Below, piece by piece: positions 1 through 7,338 of a stretch of 51,161 nt of DNA. The position numbers and the translations under genes are program-made. The first letter of the stretch is position 1; the number at the start of each line of letters is the position of its first letter. Source of the stretch: Helicobacter bilis ATCC 51630 (GTDB lineage: Bacteria; Campylobacterota; Campylobacteria; Campylobacterales; Helicobacteraceae); NCBI RefSeq assembly GCF_000686565.1, contig NZ_JMKW01000014.1, positions 1-51,161 of the forward strand, in the 5' to 3' direction. The notes under the pieces are model-generated. The model made no database searches and was not told the DNA's origin. It worked only from the letters and a program-made list of their open reading frames with translations.

Positions 1-14
1 ACTTGAAAAGCCAT
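1..14 (-). CDS. Start of a gene running off the left edge
   Basis: On the minus strand an ATG at position 14 opens a frame (M-A-F-Q) that leaves the window after four codons. A clear ribosome binding site (AAGGAG, plus-strand positions 21-26) lies about six bases upstream. The gene would be divergent from the metal permease at 409. Too little is visible to assign any function; the call rests only on the start codon and binding site. Confidence 0.5.
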
Positions 15-289
15 CTTATGCTCCTTAAATGTTAGATGTCTTTAGGTCTTTCTTGTCTTGTTGCAAACTAAATCGGCATTTTTTATTCTTTTGTTGAGTG
101 TTTTTTAAAAATTGCATGTTTGACTTACGCATAATCCAGGATTTAGCCCATCAATAGCGAGTTTTATGGCATATAAAAAAGCATTTACTTGTTTGGTTCA
201 AAATAATGCAGTTATGTTTTTAAAAGTGTGTTGATGAGTTTTATCCTTTCATGCTTGGACTTTAAACATTTGCTTAAGAAGTCTTCTGT

Positions 290-302
290 GGGGGGGGGGG
301 GG
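290..302 (+). repeat. G13 homopolymer
   Basis: Thirteen consecutive G. It lies between the divergent start at 14 and the permease gene at 409. No frame of useful length runs through it, so if it varies in length it would act on transcription or belong to a decayed gene. The rest of positions 27-408 holds no gene I can support. Confidence 0.9.
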
Positions 303-374
303 TAAGTGTATAAGTCATTGTAGCCTCTAGATTCTAAAATAAATCTTTGCGGATAAAAATTCGCTTTAAAAGAT

Positions 375-380
375 TATAAT
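375..380 (+). promoter_or_regulatory. -10 box ahead of the metal permease gene
   Basis: TATAAT 29 bases before the ATG at 409, with no convincing -35, as is usual in this group. The G13 tract ends about 70 bases upstream of it. Confidence 0.45.
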
Positions 381-408
381 ACGCACATCTTACAAAATAT
401 AGGACATT

Positions 409-1251
409 ATGCTAACAACTTTAGAATCTTTTCTGCAAGCCATTATGCAATATAGCTTTTTGCAAAATGCCTTACTTGCTATTGTGCTTATTAGCGTAAT
501 TGCTGGGATAATTGGCTCTTTGCTTGTGTCAAATCGCATTGTATTTGTTGGTGGCGGTGTTGCCCATTGTGCGTATGGTGGGATTGGCATTGCGTTATTT
601 TTCGGCTTTTCTGTATTGCTTGGGGCAAGTATCAGTGCGATTATTGTGGCATTTAGCCTTGCGTTTGTGCAGAAGAAATGGGATACACATATTGATACTT
701 TTAATGCGATATTGTGGGCGCTTGGCATGTCTGTGGGCGTGGTGTTTATGAATCTTAGTCCAAACGCAAATGCCGATATGGAATCTTATCTCTTTGGCTC
801 ACTTATTAGTGTGGATATGGAATCTTTGCTGCTTATGGGCGTGTTTGATGTGATTTTGCTGCTTTTTGTTGGTATGTATTATAAAGAGATTCTAAGCGTG
901 AGTTATGATTCTGTGTTTTGCCAGTTGCGTGGGCTTCATACAAATATCTTTACACAAAGCATTTTTGTATTTATTGCCATTGGGATCATTCTTAGTATGC
1001 AAATATCGGGTTTAATCCTTGTATTAGCCATGCTTTCTATCCCTGCGTATATGGGAAATATTTTTGCAAAAACGCTCAAAACTCAAATGTTTTTTGCTGG
1101 AATCTTTGCGTTATTGTTTATGGTTATTGGCTTATTTCTTGCTTATGCTTATAATGTTATGCCCGGTGCGGCTATCACTTTTGTTGGCACGATTTGCATT
1201 ATTTTGGTGCATTTATGTAGATGGTTTTTGGGATATTTACAAAAAGGATAG
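409..1251 (+). CDS. Metal ABC transporter permease (ABC-3/ZnuB family)
   Basis: A 280-residue protein with about eight hydrophobic segments throughout, the usual size and shape of ABC-3 family permeases (ZnuB, MntB, TroC). The early segment IIGSLLVSNRIVFVGGGVAH matches the conserved cytoplasmic region of this family that includes the GGxxAH/S signature. It would form the membrane channel for zinc or manganese uptake with an ATPase and a periplasmic binding protein, neither of which is in the window. The start is the ATG at 409 after an AGGAC site. The next small gene begins two bases after its stop, so the two are probably co-transcribed. The metal cannot be told from sequence; I am confident of the family. 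Confidence 0.88.
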   Translation: MLTTLESFLQAIMQYSFLQNALLAIVLISVIAGIIGSLLVSNRIVFVGGGVAHCAYGGIGIALFFGFSVLLGASISAIIVAFSLAFVQKKWDTHIDTFNAILWALGMSVGVVFMNLSPNANADMESYLFGSLISVDMESLLLMGVFDVILLLFVGMYYKEILSVSYDSVFCQLRGLHTNIFTQSIFVFIAIGIILSMQISGLILVLAMLSIPAYMGNIFAKTLKTQMFFAGIFALLFMVIGLFLAYAYNVMPGAAITFVGTICIILVHLCRWFLGYLQKG

Positions 1252-1253
1252 AT

Positions 1254-1499
1254 ATGGATTCTGATATAAAGGCATTGCTAGAGCAAGTAAAGAGTTTACA
1301 AAATGAGCTAGACGCACAGAAAAAGACTACAAAAAATGCATTGAAACTTAGCATAGGCGTTGGCATACTCTGCTTTTTCTTTGTTGCGCTAAATCTTAGC
1401 ATACTCTTCACTATCGCAGGTGGTGTGGCAGGAAATGAACGCAAAGTGCAATCATTACAAACACAAATAGAGAAAATGCAAAATATTGGCGAAAAATAA
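1254..1499 (+). CDS. Small membrane-anchored coiled-coil protein
   Basis: An 81-residue protein of unknown function. Residues 1-28 form a predicted coiled coil (IKALLEQVKSLQNELDAQKK), followed by one hydrophobic transmembrane stretch (about 30-57) and a second short coiled coil (about 60-78). I chose the ATG at 1254 rather than the in-frame start at 1221 because AAAAAGGATAG sits just before it and 1221 lies deep in the upstream gene. It begins two bases after the permease stop and likely shares its transcript. It may be an accessory of the transporter, but that is only inference from position. Confidence 0.7.
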   Translation: MDSDIKALLEQVKSLQNELDAQKKTTKNALKLSIGVGILCFFFVALNLSILFTIAGGVAGNERKVQSLQTQIEKMQNIGEK

Positions 1500-1654
1500 T
1501 TTTTGATATATCACATTCATATTTACAAGCTCTGTATAACAAATTGAGTAAAAAAGAAAAACAAAATCATAAATTACATAAGAATATCATATAACACTGC
1601 TGCTTTATGTTTATTCTGCATTACAATTAGCTTTATTCTACAAAAGGAGCAGAT

Positions 1655-3607
1655 ATGCAAAATCATACATTAAGCGAAAGTGAGCTTTATAGCTTTTTAG
1701 GTAAATATGGGATAAAAACACCAGCATGTAAAAGCGTGGGCTTGAGAGAAAAAATCACATTTGATGCTTTCCCAGCTGTTATAAAGATACAATCACCAAA
1801 GGTAGTGCATAAAAGCGATGTAGGTGGTGTGATGCTCAACCTTACAAGTAACGATGAGCTAGAGAAAGCAAGGGAACAAATCATTGCAAATCTTAAAAAG
1901 CACAATATTGAGCTTGATAGTAATGATGGCTTTATCATCACGCAAATGGTATTTGGCGAAGAGCTTTATATTGGAAGTGTGGAAGATTCTACCTTTGGGA
2001 ATGTTATCTTATTTGGCAAGGGTGGGATCTATCTTGAGTTATATAAAGATGTGTGCTATATAGAATCTGATGCGAGAGAAGATGAGATTAAAAGGGCTTT
2101 AGCCACAACAAAAATAGCAAAGCTTTTTGATGGTTTTAGAGGCTTTGACTATAAGATTGAATGGGTGATTAATCTTGTTAAGAGTGTGCAAAAAATGTTG
2201 CAAGAAAATGAGATAAAAGAGCTTGATATAAATCCCTTAAAGCTTACAAAAGATGGCTTAGTTGCAGTCGATGCTAGAATCTTAAAAGGCAAACTAGAAT
2301 ATAGCGAAATACAAAGAGAGAAAAAGCGACCAGACTTCTTAAAGAATGATCGAGTAGTGATTGTTGGGGCTAGCACGGAAAAGGGCAAAACGGGCTACAC
2401 GATAGCAAAAAACGCACAAAGTTTTAAAGGCGAATTGCTTTATGTTAATGCAAAAGGCGGGGAGCTTTTTGGTAAGAAATTATATAAAAGTGTGAGTGAG
2501 ATTGAGGGCGATATTGATACCGCTGTGATTGTGATTGGTGCGAAATTTGTTATCCCTACAATCCATGAGTTAGTCAAAAAAGGGCTAAAAAATCTCATTA
2601 TCATTACTGCAGGATTCAAAGAAAGCGGACATGATGCAGAAGAAGAAGAGATTGGCAGACTAGCGGCAACGCATAACTTTAATGTTATTGGTCCTAATTG
2701 TCTTGGATTCTATGCGAATGAAGAGAAGCTAAATATCACCTTTGGCACGGGCATGGTGCATGATGGAAGCCATGCGTTTGTATCACAGAGTGGTGCGGTT
2801 TTAGCAAGTCTCATGGATAGGGCAGCAGAGCTTGGACTTGGATTCTCACATTTAATTAGTGTTGGGAATGCGGTGGATTTAAGAAGTGCTGAAATCATTC
2901 CTATGCTAAATAATGCGAAAAGCTGTGAGAGCATTGCATTGTATTTAGAGGGTGTGGCACGCGGTAAATCCTTGTGTGAGAGCATTAGAAATTGCAACAA
3001 GCCAATATATCTTTTCAAAGCCGCAAAGTCTGAAGCCGCAAAAAAAGCCGCATTTTCACATACAGGCAATCTTAGTGGCAATTACGCTATGTTTAATGGA
3101 ATCATGCAAAGCTTGGGTGTAAAAGTTGTGAATACTCTAGATTCACTACTTTTTGCACCATTATTTAAAGATGTGAAAAATATCGCAGTCATCACAAATG
3201 CTGGAGGTCCGGGAACCGTTTTAACAGATGCAATAGCTGCAAGAAAAAAGGAATTATATGAGCTTAATGATGCACAAAAAAGTGAGCTAGATTCTGTCCT
3301 GCCACCAATGTGGTCGCATAATAATCCAATCGATGTAATAGGCGATGCCCTGCCAGATAGATATGAGAGTGCCTTAAAGGTTGTAGATACTTTTCCAAAT
3401 CTTGATTTAATCTATATGCTTATCACACCGCAGGATATGACTGATGCGTTAGGCACGGTTAAGATTCTAAAACAATATACATTTAAGCATAAAGTTGTGC
3501 CAATTCTACTTGGTGGCGAAAATGTAAAAGAAGCGAGGGAGTATTGCTTGAAAGAGGGAATCTTATACTTTACAAGTATTGCGCAAGCATGTGAATTTTT
3601 AGGATAG
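1655..3607 (+). CDS. ADP-forming acyl-CoA synthetase (acetate-CoA ligase type), beta-alpha fusion
   Basis: A 650-residue soluble enzyme expected to interconvert acyl-CoA + ADP + phosphate with acid + ATP + CoA. An ATP-grasp domain comes first (about 1-215; PAVIKIQSPKVVHKSDVGGV is typical). A CoA-binding Rossmann domain follows from about 225 (VVIVGASTEKGKTGYTIAKN), then the succinyl-CoA-ligase-like domain with the likely phospho-histidine at H469 in AFSHTGNLSG. The order ATP-grasp then CoA-binding is the reverse of PatZ-type and many archaeal fusions. There is no acetyltransferase domain at the end, so a Pat-type protein acetylase is unlikely. A binding site (AAAGGAG) precedes the ATG. The gene stands alone. 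The substrate (acetate, propionate, other) cannot be read from sequence. Confidence 0.85.
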   Translation: MQNHTLSESELYSFLGKYGIKTPACKSVGLREKITFDAFPAVIKIQSPKVVHKSDVGGVMLNLTSNDELEKAREQIIANLKKHNIELDSNDGFIITQMVFGEELYIGSVEDSTFGNVILFGKGGIYLELYKDVCYIESDAREDEIKRALATTKIAKLFDGFRGFDYKIEWVINLVKSVQKMLQENEIKELDINPLKLTKDGLVAVDARILKGKLEYSEIQREKKRPDFLKNDRVVIVGASTEKGKTGYTIAKNAQSFKGELLYVNAKGGELFGKKLYKSVSEIEGDIDTAVIVIGAKFVIPTIHELVKKGLKNLIIITAGFKESGHDAEEEEIGRLAATHNFNVIGPNCLGFYANEEKLNITFGTGMVHDGSHAFVSQSGAVLASLMDRAAELGLGFSHLISVGNAVDLRSAEIIPMLNNAKSCESIALYLEGVARGKSLCESIRNCNKPIYLFKAAKSEAAKKAAFSHTGNLSGNYAMFNGIMQSLGVKVVNTLDSLLFAPLFKDVKNIAVITNAGGPGTVLTDAIAARKKELYELNDAQKSELDSVLPPMWSHNNPIDVIGDALPDRYESALKVVDTFPNLDLIYMLITPQDMTDALGTVKILKQYTFKHKVVPILLGGENVKEAREYCLKEGILYFTSIAQACEFLG

Positions 3608-3844
3608 ATTCTGTGCCGTATCATCTATTTTAACTTTAGGCGATATAGCTTTGTTGTCATTCTTTATAGAATCTTGTATGATTTTGCAAAAACACCAAAT
3701 ACAAGATTCTGAAATAGAATACATTGCAAAAAAGCCGCTATAAGTCTTACATTACATTACTACAAAAATAATCGCTAAATCTTAAAGTTTAATGATAATA
3801 ATTAGAGTTTGCAAATTAAATATTTGTGTCTAAAAAGGATCATT

Positions 3845-4699
3845 ATGCTATTTTTTGTGCCTACGCCAATAGGGAATCTACTTGATATATCATTACATAC
3901 GCTTATGGTTTTTAATAAATGCAAAGTCATCTTATGTGAAGACACACGCGTAACAAAGAAATTACTCACTCTATTATTACGCAATGATTTTATACAGCAA
4001 AATTATCCAAATATAAATCCACAAGAAAAGCACTTCATAAGCTTTCATAGTCATAATCAAGATGAGTTTTTAAGGAATGCAAATAAAGATTTTTTCACAC
4101 AAGATATTGCCTTTTGCACAGATGCAGGTATGCCAAATATTAGTGATCCGGGGCCATTACTACTTCGGTATGTGCGAGAGAATAATATAGAATATGAAGT
4201 GGTGCTTGGCGGGGGTGCATTTAGTCATGCGTTTGTGTGTAGTGGATTAGAGGGGGCATTCTACTTTGGTGGCTTTTTAGCCCATAAGCAACAAGAGCGA
4301 CAAAAGCATTTAAAATCCTTACTTGAATATCATAACACAACGCATATAATCCTTTATGAAAGCCCCAAAAGACTTAGAGAATCCTTAAGCGATATAGCCT
4401 TATTTATGCCAGATTCTACACTTTTTGTATATAAAGAACTCACAAAGTTATATGAGAGAGAAATCATAGGTAGCCCACAAGAAATACTTGCTAAATTGCC
4501 AAATAATATTAAGGGGGAATACTGCATAATTATCCAAAAAGATTCTAAAAACTCTTTAAAAGATTCCAAAGAAAAGATTCTAAGGTTAGGTAAAGATGAT
4601 ATTTTAGCCCTTGATATACCACCAAAACAAAAAGCAAAACTACTCGCACAAGTGAGTGAAAAAAGCATAAAAGAATGGTATACAATATTAACACAATAG
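3845..4699 (+). CDS. rsmI: 16S rRNA 2'-O-ribose C1402 methyltransferase RsmI
   Basis: Methylates the 2'-OH of C1402 in 16S rRNA, in the decoding centre, using SAM. The N-terminal FFVPTPIGNLLDISLHTL is the family hallmark, followed by CEDTRVTKKLL, the glycine-rich CTDAGMPNISDPG loop and ILYESPKRL. I set the start at the ATG at 3845, behind AAAAAGGATC, because RsmI proteins begin two or three residues before the VPTPIGNL motif; the longer frame from 3809 adds twelve unrelated residues. Length is 284 residues, normal for the family. It stands alone between two noncoding stretches. Confidence 0.95.
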   Translation: MLFFVPTPIGNLLDISLHTLMVFNKCKVILCEDTRVTKKLLTLLLRNDFIQQNYPNINPQEKHFISFHSHNQDEFLRNANKDFFTQDIAFCTDAGMPNISDPGPLLLRYVRENNIEYEVVLGGGAFSHAFVCSGLEGAFYFGGFLAHKQQERQKHLKSLLEYHNTTHIILYESPKRLRESLSDIALFMPDSTLFVYKELTKLYEREIIGSPQEILAKLPNNIKGEYCIIIQKDSKNSLKDSKEKILRLGKDDILALDIPPKQKAKLLAQVSEKSIKEWYTILTQ

Positions 4700-4806
4700 C
4701 AAACACAAGAGAAAAAGCAATGAAGTTTTGGCTTTTTATGATAAATTAAGTTGAATTTTTATACAATTTAAGATAGTATTCTACAATCTTGTAAAAAAGG
4801 AAAAGT

Positions 4807-5961
4807 ATGTTGAAGTTTAAAGGTTTTAAAAGCGGTTTAAAAGGTAAAAATACTGATAGTCGCACTCTTGTAAATGGCGGTATGAAAGCTTTGGTGTGTG
4901 CTTTTACACTGAGTGGGTTATTAGCTTCGTCTGCGTATGCTGGTGGTAAAGCTGATGATTATATGAGAGTGTCTATCTCAAGCATGTTTGATCATGCCAA
5001 TAAGTTTGAGTGTGAAGGTGGCGATAGGACTGCGATATGTAAGACTGACCGCTATGAGATTGGTAATACAAATGGCTTTGTATTGCGTGATTATAGATAC
5101 ACGCTTGATTATAAAGATTCACGCGTGATTGAGAGAGTAAGCGGAAAGATTGAAGTACCTAGTAATTATGACTTAAAGCCATTTGTGCCAAAGTCTTTTC
5201 AATGCTCTGATTTCACTCAAATCCACAATGATAAAAAGCAAGTGAATGAACAGCTTGTTTGCACGATAGATAGCGACTCATATAAACTCAATATTCGCTT
5301 GAGAGCAAAAGCTGATTCATCTCTATTTGCTAATGTAGATTCTATGTCTTTATTGCAAAAAAGCACAGCGTTTTGGGATAAAATGTTAAGAGAAGTAGCA
5401 AACACAAAAGATAAAAAGCAATTAGCTGAAAGAATGGATAGTTTTAAAGATATATTAAGCAGTATTGATGTGAATCTTTATGGTGTAGATATTGCTATCA
5501 CAAAGCCACAATTACCACAGAAAATTTATGAGCATATTTTTGCTGATATGATTGATGATTCTAGTGAAGCTTCAGATTATGCAAATAAAAGATATAATCA
5601 ACTCGCACATACACTTTATAACTCTGGTGTAGGTTATATATATGGCAATGCGATGGGCTATGTATGGGGCAATGACGCGATTGACGAACGCACAAAAGAA
5701 AGTCTCAACAAACTTTTTGTAACGCTAAGAGATTCTGCTATGCTTGATTCTAATATCAAAACCGTGTATATCACACTGACAAATCGCACAAATAAAGGCT
5801 TTAATCTAGGTCGTGCTTATGATAAAATTACACAAGATACAAATAGATTTTATAAATTAGATAAAGAACAAGCAGGGCAAACTCTCAATCTATTTAATGG
5901 CGATGTGTTTAATAGATATAGAATCGAAGTTGGAGCTGCTCGCTTTAAGCAACATAACTAA
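4807..5961 (+). CDS. Exported protein of unknown function
   Basis: A 384-residue protein I do not recognise. Residues about 27-46 (MKALVCAFTLSGLLASSAYA) look like a signal peptide with an A-Y-A cleavage site. It is preceded by an unusual 26-residue basic extension (LKFKGFKSGLKGKNTDSR); an internal start at the second methionine (codon 27) would give a conventional signal, but the better ribosome site (AAAAAGGAAAAGT) is before 4807. The mature part is mixed alpha/beta with two cysteine pairs near the N-terminus (CEGGDRTAIC; CSDF...LVC) that could form disulfides. It has no further membrane segments and is therefore probably periplasmic. It stands alone. Confidence 0.75.
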   Translation: MLKFKGFKSGLKGKNTDSRTLVNGGMKALVCAFTLSGLLASSAYAGGKADDYMRVSISSMFDHANKFECEGGDRTAICKTDRYEIGNTNGFVLRDYRYTLDYKDSRVIERVSGKIEVPSNYDLKPFVPKSFQCSDFTQIHNDKKQVNEQLVCTIDSDSYKLNIRLRAKADSSLFANVDSMSLLQKSTAFWDKMLREVANTKDKKQLAERMDSFKDILSSIDVNLYGVDIAITKPQLPQKIYEHIFADMIDDSSEASDYANKRYNQLAHTLYNSGVGYIYGNAMGYVWGNDAIDERTKESLNKLFVTLRDSAMLDSNIKTVYITLTNRTNKGFNLGRAYDKITQDTNRFYKLDKEQAGQTLNLFNGDVFNRYRIEVGAARFKQHN

Positions 5962-6004
5962 AAGTAGTTACCCATTACAAAGTAACCTATCTTTTGTAAA
6001 TAGG

Positions 6005-6024
6005 GCATGGATTAAACGCCATGC
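6005..6024 (+). terminator. Possible hairpin after the exported protein gene
   Basis: Six-base perfect arms GCATGG/CCATGC around an eight-base loop, 43 bases after the stop codon at 5961. No strong T-run follows, so its role as a terminator is uncertain. Confidence 0.25.
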
Positions 6025-6110
6025 TTCAGTGATCTTTATTAAACTTTTATAGATATTTAAAACTAAGCATAATCTCCACATGGCAATATAGACATAATTA
6101 AGGGAATCTT

Positions 6111-7100
6111 ATGAAACTAAGTAAAGCAATTAACAAGACTTTTGGTAGCAATGCGGTATTGAAAAATGAAATTACAAATGATTTTATACTAGAAGGGTTA
6201 GCCCCATTAGAATCTGCTACTAAAAATCAAGTAAGTTATATACAACAAGACCAATACATTCAGGGCTTACAAGATTCTAAGGCTGGAGCGGTGTTAATTA
6301 GAGAATCCATAAAAGACAAAGTGCCAAACCATATACAGCCTCTTATCGTTGATAACCCACATTTAGCATTTGCCCTGCTTTCACAGCTTTTTGCAAAAGG
6401 CGATTTTATAGCAAGACCACATGCAGATTCTAAAATCGACACAAGTGCATCTATCGCAGCAAATGTCGTGCTAGGTAAAAATGTAACTATCGGGGCAAAT
6501 ACCATGATTATGCCCGGCGTTGTGATCGCTGATAATGTGAGTATTGGGGCAAATTGCAAGATTTATCCAAATGTTGTGATTTATCGTGAAAGTGTGATAG
6601 GTGATAGAGTGCTTATCCATGCTAATAGTGTCATTGGTAGCGATGGCTTTGGATACGCGCAAAATGCACTTGGCGAACACACAAAGATTGAGCATAATGG
6701 ACGCACAATTATTGAAGATGATGTAGAAATCGGTGCAAATAATGTAATAGATCGAGCTGTTTTTGGTGAAACTCGCGTTAAAAAAGGCAGTAAAGTCGGA
6801 CATAGTTGCGTTATCGCACATAACTCTATTGTAGGAGAACATTCATTGCTTGTAGCACAAGTTGGTTTGGCAGGATCTACTACAACAGGACGAAATGTTG
6901 TGCTAGGCGGGCAAGTTGGCACAGGCGGACATGTGCATATCGGGGACTTCGTGCAAGTTGCAGGCAGAGGAGCGGTATCCAAAAACTTACCACCCAAAAG
7001 CAAATGGGGCGGTCATCCTATCATGCAGCTTGATGAATGGATGAAGTTTTATGTAAGTCTTAGACGCATGTTAAAAGAGAATAATAAGACTGAAAAGTAA
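6111..7100 (+). CDS. lpxD: UDP-3-O-(3-hydroxyacyl)glucosamine N-acyltransferase LpxD
   Basis: Third step of lipid A synthesis: N-acylation of UDP-3-O-acyl-glucosamine from acyl-ACP in the cytoplasm. The N-terminal domain (1-105) carries the sugar-binding fold (AFALLSQLF). A left-handed beta-helix of hexapeptide repeats spans about 110-300 (IGANTMIMPGVVIADNVSIG and following coils). The catalytic histidine is in NVIDRAVFGETRVKKGSKVGH (LpxD HxxIxxN-type region around VGHSCVIAHN). Length 329 is standard. The gene has its own ATG after AAGGGAATCTT and sits alone, unlike the bam-skp-lpxD-fabZ cluster of gammaproteobacteria. Confidence 0.95.
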   Translation: MKLSKAINKTFGSNAVLKNEITNDFILEGLAPLESATKNQVSYIQQDQYIQGLQDSKAGAVLIRESIKDKVPNHIQPLIVDNPHLAFALLSQLFAKGDFIARPHADSKIDTSASIAANVVLGKNVTIGANTMIMPGVVIADNVSIGANCKIYPNVVIYRESVIGDRVLIHANSVIGSDGFGYAQNALGEHTKIEHNGRTIIEDDVEIGANNVIDRAVFGETRVKKGSKVGHSCVIAHNSIVGEHSLLVAQVGLAGSTTTGRNVVLGGQVGTGGHVHIGDFVQVAGRGAVSKNLPPKSKWGGHPIMQLDEWMKFYVSLRRMLKENNKTEK

Positions 7101-7286
7101 CGCTAATTCCATATCCTTGCAGTTTAACATGAGATTGATTTGAACTTCGACTAGACAGACATTTTGTATATTCTATATTCTCTGTTGCTTGGGCGGGTGT
7201 AGAATATATAAATATGGATTTCTCACATTTATGAGCAAGATAAGACACTTGATATAAGAATTCAGAATCTCCCCTTAAAAATTCGT

Positions 7287-7292
7287 TATAAT
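7287..7292 (+). promoter_or_regulatory. -10 box ahead of the kinase-phosphatase gene
   Basis: TATAAT about 47 bases before the ATG at 7339, in otherwise noncoding DNA (7101-7338). Confidence 0.45.
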
Positions 7293-7338
7293 TGCTTATT
7301 ATTTTTTGTTTCATGGTAAAGAAAAAAGGATATGAGAT

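Noticed and set aside
6260-7003. Long open frames on the minus strand within lpxD
   Set aside because: Shadows of the hexapeptide repeats of lpxD; no start signal and no conserved motif.
7060-7314. Minus-strand frame between lpxD and the kinase-phosphatase gene
   Set aside because: No family or good binding site; it covers the promoter of the downstream gene.
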